DNA of 10,427 bases from Candidatus Eiseniibacteriota bacterium (lineage in GTDB: Bacteria > Eisenbacteria > RBG-16-71-46 > CAIMUX01). The DNA is taken from assembly GCA_020431745.1 (NCBI GenBank), contig JAGQHR010000061.1, positions 1-10,427 on the forward strand, read 5' to 3'. The translations under genes and the position numbers were made by a program. The notes beneath the pieces are model-generated. The model was not told the origin of the DNA. It saw nothing but the letters and a program-made list of their open reading frames with translations, and made no database searches. Below, one piece after another: positions 1-6,588 of the stretch (the first letter of the stretch is position 1; every line of letters begins with the position of its first letter).

Positions 1-167
1 GTGCGCTGCCCGGTGATGCGGGTGAGCGCCGACTCGATCTCCCCCTGAACCGTCGGGAGTCCGGGCTGCACCTGCCAACCGTGGTATCCGGAACCGTCGT
101 ACGCCACGAGGACCCGCAGCGTCCGGGTGCCGGGTGCCGACGGATCGGACGCCGTCCCCTCGTTCAC
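1..167 (-). CDS. truA: tRNA pseudouridine synthase A, N-terminal fragment (runs off the left edge)
   Basis: TruA isomerises uridines 38-40 of the tRNA anticodon stem to pseudouridine. Only the first 55 codons are in the window. After an N-terminal stretch rich in small and polar residues, they read YDGSGYHGWQVQPGLPTVQG (residues 23-42) and then EIESALTRITGQ. This is the family's opening strand and helix (typically YDGTxxxGWQ followed by TVQxxLExAL). The catalytic aspartate, in a GRTD motif, should come just after the visible part, so activity cannot be judged. The chosen start is a GTG whose last two bases overlap the asd TGA stop (GTGA), which implies translational coupling. No good Shine-Dalgarno sequence precedes it. 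asd next to truA is a known bacterial arrangement. The family call is confident; the exact start less so. Confidence 0.87.
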   Translation of the reverse strand, partial: MNEGTASDPSAPGTRTLRVLVAYDGSGYHGWQVQPGLPTVQGEIESALTRITGQR

Positions 168-1195
168 GGAAGAGACCGGGTCAAGTCGGCGGAGCGCCGG
201 TCCCAGAGGAGGCAGGCGATCTGAACGGCGTTGAGCGCGGCCCCCTTGCGGAGGTTGTCCGATACGACCCACAGATGGAGACCGCGGGGGTCGTATCGAT
301 CCGCGCGCAGCCGTCCGACCCAAACCGGATCAGTCCCCGCGGCGAGATCGGCCGTCGGGTACTCTCCCGCCCCCGGATCGTCGAGCAGCCGGACGCCCGG
401 GGCTGCCTGAAGGGCGATCCGGGCCGACTCGAGGTTCACCGCGCTTCCCAGTCGCAGATAGATCGCTTCCGAATGCGCCACCGGCACGGGAACACGCACA
501 CAGGTCGGATGGACCGGAAGCTCCGGCAAATCCAGGATCTTCTGGGTCTCGTGCACCATCTTCTCTTCCTCGCGGGTGTACCCATCGCTCAGGAAGACGT
601 CGCATTGAGGGATGACGTTCCCGGCCAAGCGTCGCGGAAAGCGGTACGAGCCCGGCTCCACGGCCCCCCCGGCGAGCTCCGTCTCGAGCGCTTGGAGTCC
701 CTTGCCGCCCGCACCGGAGGCGGACTGGTACGTCGCGACGAACACCTCGGCGAGACCGAAGCGCGCGTGGAGCGGGGCGAGCGCGACGACCATCTGGATC
801 GTAGAGCAATTGGGATTGGCGATGATCGCGGGCTCGTCCGGAATCCGGTGGGGATTGACCTCCGGCACGATCAGCGCGACCTCGGGATCCATCCGGAAGC
901 GCGACGAGTTGTCGATGACCCACGCGCCGGCGCGCACCGCGATCGGCGCCCAGGTCTCGGAAGCCGCCGCGCCGGCAGAAAAGAGCGCGAGTTCGACCCC
1001 CGCGAAAGACTCGGGCGTGACCGCCGTTACGGAAATCTCGTTTCCGCGGAACGTCATCGTTCGACCGGCACCGCGCGGCGTCGCGAGGAGTCGCAGCTCC
1101 CGCACCGCGATCGGCGAGTCGGCGAGCGTCTCCAGCATGGTGCGACCGACCGCGCCGGTCGCGCCCAGGATCGCGACGGACCATCCAGCGCTCAT
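164..1195 (-). CDS. asd: Aspartate-semialdehyde dehydrogenase
   Basis: This enzyme makes L-aspartate 4-semialdehyde from aspartyl phosphate with NADPH. It is the branch-point step toward diaminopimelate/lysine, threonine and methionine in the cytoplasm. The product is 343 aa, normal for the family. It has a nucleotide-binding GATGAVG (residues 11-17), a DNSSRFR segment near 95-101, the active-site cysteine in NPNCST (C130), YQSASGAGGKG (156-166) with the family glutamine, and RVPVPVAHSEA (234-244) carrying the catalytic histidine H241. I chose the ATG at 1195 over a GTG at 1204 because a strong GGAGGAG lies 8 nt upstream of the ATG and because this ATG overlaps the TGA of the preceding methyltransferase gene (ATGA). 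The stop overlaps the truA start. The context, with dapA, dapB and dapF nearby, agrees with a diaminopimelate role. Confidence 0.96.
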   Translation of the reverse strand: MSAGWSVAILGATGAVGRTMLETLADSPIAVRELRLLATPRGAGRTMTFRGNEISVTAVTPESFAGVELALFSAGAAASETWAPIAVRAGAWVIDNSSRFRMDPEVALIVPEVNPHRIPDEPAIIANPNCSTIQMVVALAPLHARFGLAEVFVATYQSASGAGGKGLQALETELAGGAVEPGSYRFPRRLAGNVIPQCDVFLSDGYTREEEKMVHETQKILDLPELPVHPTCVRVPVPVAHSEAIYLRLGSAVNLESARIALQAAPGVRLLDDPGAGEYPTADLAAGTDPVWVGRLRADRYDPRGLHLWVVSDNLRKGAALNAVQIACLLWDRRSADLTRSLP

Positions 1196-2523
1196 TCGCT
1201 CCACTCCTCCGTCTCCTCGTCTGCATCCTCGTCGTCGGGCCGCAGCGACAGCGGTGCCCGGGACTGACGTCGCGCCTCCGGGGTGTCAGCGCCGGGTCGC
1301 GTCTTGCGGACACCGGGAACGAGCACGCGCAGCAACATCCCTTTGAGATACTCCCCCTGGGGATGGTTCAGGTGCACGGGATGGTCGATCCCCGGACCGA
1401 GGCGCTCCACCCACTGCACCCGCGCTCCCGCATCCAGGGAGGCGCCGAATACCACCTTCTGGAAGAGATCGCTCTCCACGTGCTGCGAACAGGAGAACGT
1501 GAAGATCCATCCGCCCGGGCGCACGCAGCGAAAAGCATGGAGGTGCAGATCCTTGTAGGCGCGCAACGCCTTTTCGAGCGCGCCGCGATGCCGCGCGAGG
1601 GGCGGAGGGTCCAGCACCACGACATCGAACTGGTCGGTGCAGTGACGAAGGAACTCGAACGCGTCGGAGCTCTGCTGCGAGAGCCGGCTCGGATCCAGCG
1701 AGTTGAGCAACCAGTTTTCCCGCGCCAACTCTCGCGCCGCGCCGGAGGTCTCCACCTCGACGACCCGCCGGGCACCGGCGTGTCCGGCGTAGACGGAAAA
1801 GCCCCCGGTGTATCCGAAGACGTTGAGCAGATCCCGCCCCTGGACGAACTGCGCGCAACGTTCCCGGTTGGCACGTTGGTCGAGATAGAAACCGGTCTTC
1901 TGCCCCCCCATCAAGTCGACGAGAAAGCTGAGACCGTTCTCCATCACCCGAACCGGATCGGCGGGCATGAGACCCCGGAGCACTCCGCTGGGACCGAGGT
2001 CCCCCACCGGTTCGCGAGACCCGTGCTCCCCACGCTCGACGATCGCCTGCGGAGCGAGTCGATCATGGAGGACGTCCAACCACAGATCGCGGAAGTGGAG
2101 CATCCCGGGAGTCAGCGTCTGGACGACGAGGAAGTGATGGTAGCGATCCGCGATCAGGCCGGGCAGCTCGTCACCTTCGGCGTTGAGCACGCGATAGGTC
2201 GTGGTGTGACCGGACCGGAAGAGAGGCTCGCGCAGCTCCAGGGCGCGATCGATCCGCTCGGCAAAGAAGTCCGCATCGATGGGACGGTTCTCCCAGGTGA
2301 GCAGCCGACACAGGATCTGACTGTCCGGATGGACAGTGCCGCGCGCGAGGAAGCGCCCTTCGGCATCGACGACGTCGCCGACTTGACCGGGAGCCGCCCC
2401 CTCGATCGCCTCGATCTCTTCGACTGCTCCGGAAAAGACCCAGGGATGACCCTGCCGAATCGAGCGCTCGCGTCCCGGGCGAAGACGCAACCGGAAACGG
2501 GGTTCAGAGCTGGGACTGGGCAT
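1192..2523 (-). CDS. rlmI: Class I rRNA large-subunit methyltransferase, RlmI/COG1092 type (PUA + Rossmann domains)
   Basis: The product is 443 aa. Residues 10-75 look like an N-terminal PUA-type RNA-binding domain (RLRLRPGRERSIRQGHPWVF). A SAM-dependent methyltransferase core follows: GGQKTGFYLDQRANR (206-220), motif I NVFGYTGGFSVYA (234-246), the acidic end of the next strand in VVEVETS, and the DPP motif (305-307). FSCSQHV (343-349) contains C345, placed like the conserved cysteine of m5C-type enzymes, and HPVHLNHPQGEYLKG (381-395) closes the fold. E. coli RlmI makes m5C1962 in 23S rRNA; orthology to RlmI itself is inferred, since COG1092 contains paralogues. The ATG at 2523 is preceded by GAGGA with 6 nt spacing. 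After about residue 403 there is a roughly 40-residue tail ending in an acidic stretch (DDEDADEETEE). The gene is 144 bp after lnt and overlaps asd by ATGA. Confidence 0.88.
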   Translation of the reverse strand: MPSPSSEPRFRLRLRPGRERSIRQGHPWVFSGAVEEIEAIEGAAPGQVGDVVDAEGRFLARGTVHPDSQILCRLLTWENRPIDADFFAERIDRALELREPLFRSGHTTTYRVLNAEGDELPGLIADRYHHFLVVQTLTPGMLHFRDLWLDVLHDRLAPQAIVERGEHGSREPVGDLGPSGVLRGLMPADPVRVMENGLSFLVDLMGGQKTGFYLDQRANRERCAQFVQGRDLLNVFGYTGGFSVYAGHAGARRVVEVETSGAARELARENWLLNSLDPSRLSQQSSDAFEFLRHCTDQFDVVVLDPPPLARHRGALEKALRAYKDLHLHAFRCVRPGGWIFTFSCSQHVESDLFQKVVFGASLDAGARVQWVERLGPGIDHPVHLNHPQGEYLKGMLLRVLVPGVRKTRPGADTPEARRQSRAPLSLRPDDEDADEETEEWSE

Positions 2524-2546
2524 GCACTTTCCTCGACCAGACGCGA

Positions 2547-2569
2547 TGTCGCGGACGGCCTCCGCGACA
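2547..2569 (-). repeat. Perfect 9-bp inverted repeat in the leader of the RlmI-type gene
   Basis: TGTCGCGGA and TCCGCGACA are exact complements around a 5-nt loop, giving a strong GC-rich hairpin. It ends 23 nt before the ATG at 2523 and about 10 nt upstream of the Shine-Dalgarno sequence. No T-run follows on either strand, so it does not look like an intrinsic terminator. It could be an RNA leader hairpin, an operator or an attenuated read-through signal between lnt and the methyltransferase gene. The inverted repeat itself is directly visible; its role is not. Confidence 0.55.
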
Positions 2570-2667
2570 CGCCGCGCGGGGCTGCGGACTCGCCCGGACT
2601 GTGGCCGGAAACGACGGCAAACGCAAGATCGGTCGCACCGGGCATGGCCGGAGGCGAGCCACGCGAT

Positions 2668-4404
2668 CTACCGCTCGGTCTCCGGCGACGGAGGCGCCAG
2701 CGGCGAGCGGCGACGATCGCGCAGGCCGCGGACGATCCCCACGAGGAGGACGACGGCGAGCAGCGGCAGTGGCCAGTCGCCGGCCCTCGTGTAGAAGGTG
2801 CCGCCGTGCCCCGGCAGCACATCCGCGGTCACGTACTCCTCGACGAAGAGATCGGTCGCCGCATAGACGCGTCCGTGGGCGTCGATGACGCAGCTCACTC
2901 CGGAGTTGGCGCACCGGAGGAGCGGGGTGCCGTTTTCCACCGCGCGGTGGATCGCGAAGTGTTGATGCTGGACGGGTCCGGCGCTGCGGCCGTACCAGAA
3001 GTCGTTGGTGATGTTCACGAGGTAGCGTGCCCCGTTCGCGACGTCGCCCCGCGCCAGCTCCGGAAACGTCGACTCGAAGCAGATCAGGCAGGACAGCTCG
3101 CGATCGCCGTAAATCTCGAAATCCCCCGGAGCGGTCCCCATCGTGAAATCCGACTGACCGAAGTCGATCTCCGAGAGAAACGGGAGGAGCCGCTTGTACG
3201 GCGTGAGCTCCCCGAACGGAACCATCCGCCGCTTGGCGTAGCGCCAGACCGGTCGCCCCTCCGGATCGAAGAGCACCGCGGCGTTGTAGTGTTCGTACTG
3301 CGGAGGATCGGAATGCCCGTCCTCGATCCGCTTCGCGTCGAGCGTGCCGACCAGCGTCCAGGTATCGAGGCTGTCGATGGTGGACGACGTGAGCGCGGCC
3401 AGATGTTTTTCCCAGAGGATCCGCAGGGGCGCCGCGGTTTCGGGCCAGACCACCAAGTCCGGATGGTAGCGCGCGACCGCGGTCTCGGTCCGGGCCAGCA
3501 AATCCGCCACCACGAGCTCGCGATAGTCCTCTTCCCACTTGATCTCCCGCGGCGTGTTGGCCTGGAGGAGACAGAACCGCAAGGGCGAGGCGGGATCCTC
3601 GGGCCCGGCCGATGGCGTGCCGATGGCAGCGGTCGCCGTTCGGTCCGCCCCGGTAGCATCCGGTTCGGGAGACACGATGTGCACACCGGAAGGTGCGTCG
3701 TGGAGCACCACCAGTCCGAAACCGATCGGAGCGGCGAAGACGATCACCGCGGCGACCGCGAATCGGATCCGCCGGGGCATCCCGGCGGTCCGGTCGAAGA
3801 TCGCACGCCAGAGCAGACCGGCCGTCACCGCGATCCAGGCCGGCAGAGCCCAGAAGCCCGTCCAGGAGGTGATCTGGAGGGCCGCGGGAACGGGCGCGAG
3901 CGCATATCCCAACGAGCCCCACGCGAAACCGGTCTCCCCCACGGTTCGGAACCAGTCGAACAACGTCCAACAGATCGGCAGCCCCCACATCGGGTGGATC
4001 CGGAAGCGTCGCTGGAGCCATCCGGCCGTTCCGACCGCGAAGCCCCAGAAGAGCCCGAGGAACCCGCCCAGCACCAGAAGTGCGGGAATCATGATCCAGG
4101 GAATCGTGATCTCGTCCTTGGAGAGCTTGAGAAGCCAGTGGAGATGAAGGACGTAGAACAGGATCCCGGCGAGGTATCCACGCGTGAACTGCTCTCCGAA
4201 TGGGCGCCGGCGTCGGGTGGACACCTGCGGAGGACCGGAAACCGCCGGAGCGACGTCGGGAGGAACCGTCGCGGGAAACGCAGCCCAGAAAAGGGGCACC
4301 AGTCCGACGAAAACCAGGAGGGAAACGTCGAACGGCGGGAATGCCAGGTAGAGGAGGACCGGAGCGAGCGGGAGTACGGCCCAGCGCGCCCACCCTCGGG
4401 GCAC
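2668..4404 (-). CDS. lnt: Apolipoprotein N-acyltransferase
   Basis: Lnt adds the third acyl chain to the N-terminal cysteine of diacylated lipoproteins in the inner membrane, the last step of lipoprotein maturation in Gram-negatives. With a start at 4404 the protein has 578 aa (E. coli Lnt has about 510). Hydrophobic segments lie near residues 7-22, 26-42, 76-94, 102-128, 170-198 and 214-234. The nitrilase domain follows at about 276-530, and a final membrane segment at 545-561. The nitrilase triad is present: E322 (VVWPET), K391 (YAKRRMVPFGE) and C442 (LICFES). VNITNDFWYG and QHQHFA are also typical. The reading frame stays open up to 4662, but that would overlap rpsT and its promoter. The GTG at 4404 gives the usual short N-terminus before LAFPPFDV and has a GGGAG just upstream. 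A GTG at 4485 (605 aa) is the alternative. Low-complexity inserts at about 44-68 and 245-275 explain the extra length. Confidence 0.93.
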   Translation of the reverse strand: MPRGWARWAVLPLAPVLLYLAFPPFDVSLLVFVGLVPLFWAAFPATVPPDVAPAVSGPPQVSTRRRRPFGEQFTRGYLAGILFYVLHLHWLLKLSKDEITIPWIMIPALLVLGGFLGLFWGFAVGTAGWLQRRFRIHPMWGLPICWTLFDWFRTVGETGFAWGSLGYALAPVPAALQITSWTGFWALPAWIAVTAGLLWRAIFDRTAGMPRRIRFAVAAVIVFAAPIGFGLVVLHDAPSGVHIVSPEPDATGADRTATAAIGTPSAGPEDPASPLRFCLLQANTPREIKWEEDYRELVVADLLARTETAVARYHPDLVVWPETAAPLRILWEKHLAALTSSTIDSLDTWTLVGTLDAKRIEDGHSDPPQYEHYNAAVLFDPEGRPVWRYAKRRMVPFGELTPYKRLLPFLSEIDFGQSDFTMGTAPGDFEIYGDRELSCLICFESTFPELARGDVANGARYLVNITNDFWYGRSAGPVQHQHFAIHRAVENGTPLLRCANSGVSCVIDAHGRVYAATDLFVEEYVTADVLPGHGGTFYTRAGDWPLPLLAVVLLVGIVRGLRDRRRSPLAPPSPETER

Positions 4405-4435
4405 GGGCTCCCAGCCGCCGGCACCGGAATCGCTC

Positions 4436-4461
4436 GTCGACGGGCGTTGACGGGCGTCGAC
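4436..4461. repeat. Tandem 10-bp repeat flanked by two GTCGAC palindromes, in the rpsT/lnt divergent region
   Basis: GACGGGCGT occurs twice with a 10-bp period (4439-4447 and 4449-4457). The block is bounded by identical GTCGAC palindromes at 4436-4441 and 4456-4461, exactly 20 bp apart. It overlaps the proposed -35 element of rpsT. A spacing of one and two helical turns would suit a protein bound on one DNA face, but no regulator is recognised and chance in GC-rich DNA is possible. Confidence 0.4.
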
Positions 4462-4476
4462 TCCTGCTGGTAGCCT
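4447..4476 (+). promoter_or_regulatory. Putative sigma70-type promoter of rpsT
   Basis: A -35-like TTGACG (4447-4452, 5 of 6 consensus positions) is followed after 18 bp by TAGCCT (4471-4476), with a TG at the extended -10 position (4468-4469). A start site near 4483 would give a leader of about 58 nt before the rpsT ATG. The -10 match is only moderate, so this is a pattern-based proposal. It fits the need for rpsT, the lone plus-strand gene here, to have its own promoter. Confidence 0.45.
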
Positions 4477-4501
4477 ACTCGCCACTCGTGCCGAACAAAC
4501 G

Positions 4502-4516
4502 ACCCCCGGAAGGGGT
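4502..4516 (+). promoter_or_regulatory. Small hairpin in the rpsT leader
   Basis: ACCCC and GGGGT can pair around a CGGAA loop. An alternative register gives a CCCC/GGGG stem with a GGAA (GNRA-type) tetraloop. It sits about 8 nt before the strong Shine-Dalgarno AAGGAGG of rpsT. bS20 is known in E. coli to repress its own translation, so a leader structure is plausible, but this hairpin is short and its function is inferred. Confidence 0.3.
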
Positions 4517-4540
4517 GCCGTCGAAGGAGGAAAGCGACAC

Positions 4541-4804
4541 ATGCCGCAGCATAAGTCCGCTGAGAAGCGGATGCGGACGACTGCCCGAGACAAGGCGAAG
4601 AACCGCGCGGTGCGCGGGGACATCCGCCGCGTGACCAAGGATTTGAAAGCGGTGATGGCCACCGAGAAAGCGGAGGATCAGCTCCGCAAGGTGCACTCCG
4701 TCCTCGACAAAGCGGTGAAGAAGGGCGTGATCCCGAAGAACCGCGCGAACCGCCGGAAGGCTCGTTCCGCGCGCGCGGTGCAGCAGGCCAAGTCGGGCGC
4801 CTAG
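4541..4804 (+). CDS. rpsT: Small-subunit ribosomal protein bS20
   Basis: This 87-aa, strongly basic protein binds the 5' domain of 16S rRNA during assembly of the 30S subunit. The family pattern is clear: N-terminal KSAEKRMRTTARDKAKNRA, a central helix with KAVMATEKAEDQLRKVHSVLDKA, and C-terminal KGVIPKNRANRRKARSARAVQQA. The length matches typical bS20 (about 85-90 aa). The ATG is preceded by a near-perfect AAGGAGG with about 9 nt spacing. It is the only plus-strand gene between two minus-strand units. It diverges from lnt, and its TAG stop is 2 bp from the TGA of the opposing dapB, so no terminator fits between them. It is probably expressed from the promoter proposed at 4447-4476. Confidence 0.97.
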   Translation: MPQHKSAEKRMRTTARDKAKNRAVRGDIRRVTKDLKAVMATEKAEDQLRKVHSVLDKAVKKGVIPKNRANRRKARSARAVQQAKSGA

Positions 4805-4806
4805 CC

Positions 4807-5589
4807 TCACGCTTCGCTTCCCCTACTTCGCAGCCGGTCCTCTGCCCAATCGCTCATGGTGTAGAGGCCGGCTTTGCGTTGGCTGAGCCAGGACGCCGCC
4901 GCCAGCGCTCCCTGCGCGAACGCGGCGCGATCGAACGCGCGATGACCCAGTTCCAGCATCTCCTTCGGACCCCCGAGCCGGATCGTATGCTCTCCGACCA
5001 CGTCCGGAAGGCGCAGCGCATGCACGCCGACTTCACCCTGCGGCCGAGGCCCCGTCGCGCCGTGCCGACCGTGACGGAGCTCGCCCGTTCGGATGCCGGT
5101 CCAACCTTCGGCGAGCGCCAACGCCGTGCCGCTGGGGGCGTCGCGTTTGGCGGTGTGGTGCGTCTCGAAGAGCTCCATCTCCCATTCCGGAGGAAGCAAC
5201 CGGGCCGCCTCGCCGAGCAGGCGCGTGAGCACCGCGACACCGAGGCTCATGTTCGGGGACCAGAGCACAGCGATGTGTTCGGCGGCTTCGCGCAGGGCCT
5301 GGCGACCCGCCTCGCCGAGACCGGTCGTGCCCGAAACCCAGGGGCGGCCCAGCGCGCGGAGGGTTTGGGCCAGCGTCGGTACGGCCGCGGCGTCCGTGAA
5401 TTCGACGAAGACATCGATCCCCGCCGCGTCGATCCCGTCACCCCGTTCGAAGGAGCGCGCGCAGGTGCGCCGTGGATCCTCGGCCAGGAGGCCCCGGAGC
5501 ACCCCCCCCATCCGACCGTCCCCACCGATGACGCCGACCCGGAGGACGCCCGATCGGCCCTCGGTGTCTCCCGCGTCCGGAGCGGTCAC
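4807..5589 (-). CDS. dapB: 4-hydroxy-tetrahydrodipicolinate reductase
   Basis: DapB reduces the DapA product to tetrahydrodipicolinate with NAD(P)H. The 260-aa product shows the nucleotide-binding GVIGGDGRMGG (residues 19-29), ER at 48-49 as in the cofactor-binding acidic-basic pair, DVFVEFTD, SGTTG (86-90) and SPNMSLGV. The catalytic block HHTAKRDAPSGTAL (144-157) has H144 and K148 in the positions of E. coli H159 and K163. The C-terminus keeps DVVGEHTI and GLYTM. The open frame continues far upstream into dapA, so the start was set at the GTG at 5589: it overlaps the dapA TGA (GTGA) and has GGGGAG 6 nt before it. This start leaves about 16 residues before the first strand, longer than usual. 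The stretch between the ER pair and DVFVEFTD is about 25-30 residues shorter than in E. coli, making a compact form. Confidence 0.94.
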   Translation of the reverse strand: MTAPDAGDTEGRSGVLRVGVIGGDGRMGGVLRGLLAEDPRRTCARSFERGDGIDAAGIDVFVEFTDAAAVPTLAQTLRALGRPWVSGTTGLGEAGRQALREAAEHIAVLWSPNMSLGVAVLTRLLGEAARLLPPEWEMELFETHHTAKRDAPSGTALALAEGWTGIRTGELRHGRHGATGPRPQGEVGVHALRLPDVVGEHTIRLGGPKEMLELGHRAFDRAAFAQGALAAASWLSQRKAGLYTMSDWAEDRLRSRGSEA

Positions 5590-6482
5590 ACCGCGCTCCC
5601 CATCCGCACGGGTCCGATTTCCACGGCCAAACGGGCCAGCTCGGCATCGATGCGCTGCGCCGACGCGGCGCTGACCGGAACGAGCGGTAGACGGAGCTCT
5701 TCCTGCAGCAGCCCGAGTTGCGCCAACGCGCGCTTCACGGGGCCGGGATTGGTTTCGATGAAGAGCGCCTTGATGAACGAGAAGCTGGCCAAGTGCAGGC
5801 GTCGCGCCTCCGCGAGGTCTCCGGATTGGAACGCACGCAACATCTTTTGCACGGCGGCCGGGATCACGTTGCCGAGGACGCTGACCACACCCTGTCCACC
5901 CACCGCAAGGATCGGAAGGGTCAGGGAATCGTCCCCGGACACGACGGTGAGATCGGTCTCCCGGCAGATCTCGCTCGAAACGTCGAGCGATCCCGTCGCC
6001 TCCTTGATCGCGACGATTCGGGGATGTTCGGCCAAAGTACACACCGAGTCCACGGAGAGCGTGACGCTGGTGCGCCCGGGCACGTTATAGAGCATGATGG
6101 GCAGGCCGCCCTCATCGGCGATGGCCCGATAGTGGGCGATCAATCCCGCCTGCGTCGGCTTGTTGTAGTACGGGGTCGCGATGAGCGCACCGTCCGCGCC
6201 CAGCTCGTGCGCCATCCGGGTCAGCTCGATCGAAGTGCGCGTGTTGTTGGTGCCGGTACCCACGAGGACGAAGGCCTTCCCCCGCGCGCGCCCGACCACA
6301 CGGCGCACGATCTCTTCGCGCTCGGCCATCGTGACGGTCGGACCTTCCCCGGTCGTTCCCAACGGAATGATGCCGTCGACCTGGCCGTCCAGGAGGTGGT
6401 CCACCAGGCGATCGACCGCCTCGTGGTCGACCTCCCCTTCGCGGAACGGGGTAACCATGGCAACGGAGAGACCTTCGAACAT
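5586..6482 (-). CDS. dapA: 4-hydroxy-tetrahydrodipicolinate synthase
   Basis: DapA condenses pyruvate with aspartate semialdehyde, the first committed step to diaminopimelate and lysine, in the cytoplasm. The 298-aa protein has the normal length for this TIM-barrel family. Visible residues are T43/T44 in LGTTGEGPT, Y106 in TPYYNKP, Y132 and R137 in YNVPGRT, and the Schiff-base lysine K160 in VAIKEATG. SGDD and GVVSVLGN also follow the family pattern. The ATG at 6482 is preceded by GGGAGGAA with 7 nt spacing. It is the first gene of a dapA-dapB pair joined by a GTGA overlap, so the two enzymes of consecutive steps should be made together. A possible extended -10 promoter lies about 80 nt upstream. 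N-acetylneuraminate lyase relatives share the fold, but the motifs and the dapB neighbour favour DapA. Confidence 0.97.
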   Translation of the reverse strand: MFEGLSVAMVTPFREGEVDHEAVDRLVDHLLDGQVDGIIPLGTTGEGPTVTMAEREEIVRRVVGRARGKAFVLVGTGTNNTRTSIELTRMAHELGADGALIATPYYNKPTQAGLIAHYRAIADEGGLPIMLYNVPGRTSVTLSVDSVCTLAEHPRIVAIKEATGSLDVSSEICRETDLTVVSGDDSLTLPILAVGGQGVVSVLGNVIPAAVQKMLRAFQSGDLAEARRLHLASFSFIKALFIETNPGPVKRALAQLGLLQEELRLPLVPVSAASAQRIDAELARLAVEIGPVRMGSAV

Positions 6483-6552
6483 AGCGGGGTTCCTCCCTCG
6501 ATTCTGCGCCTCCGCACGCTCTCCCTGGACCGGCGGCTCCTTGCGCCTTCGT

Positions 6553-6569
6553 CTGGCGCCAGCCTAGCA
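6553..6569 (-). promoter_or_regulatory. Possible extended -10 promoter of dapA with an overlapping 10-bp palindrome
   Basis: On the minus strand TGCTAGGCT (6569-6561) resembles an extended -10 element, although no convincing -35 is seen. It overlaps the perfect palindrome CTGGCGCCAG (6553-6562), which would straddle the transcription start region. The rest of the 6483-6570 interval shows no lysine-riboswitch-sized structure. This is a weak, pattern-only proposal. Confidence 0.28.
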
Positions 6570-6588
6570 GATGGGTGAAGATCCTTCC

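Noticed and set aside
134..1267. Plus-strand frame opposite asd
   Set aside because: Arg- and Asp-rich antisense shadow with no domain; asd on the minus strand has all catalytic motifs.
2570..2667. A separate promoter for the methyltransferase gene (minus-strand TTGCGT with CACAGT 19 bp downstream)
   Set aside because: The -10 match is poor and the spacing is not good; read-through from lnt is equally likely.
1363..4473. A plus-strand open frame of over 1000 codons opposite the methyltransferase and lnt genes
   Set aside because: It is antisense to two well-supported genes. Its translation is low-complexity, rich in Arg, Glu, Pro and Gly, and shows no recognisable domain, as expected for stop-poor antisense frames in GC-rich DNA.
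4405..4662. An upstream extension of lnt to a start at 4662
   Set aside because: It would overlap the first part of rpsT on the opposite strand and the rpsT promoter, and the extra residues have no Lnt-like features.
5590..6042. An upstream extension of dapB deep into dapA
   Set aside because: The extra residues are a shadow of dapA. The GTG at 5589, with its GTGA overlap and GGGGAG, gives a normal DapB.
6483..6570. A lysine riboswitch upstream of dapA
   Set aside because: The dapA leader is too short (under about 90 nt to the proposed promoter) for the known lysine riboswitch, and none of its characteristic structure was seen.
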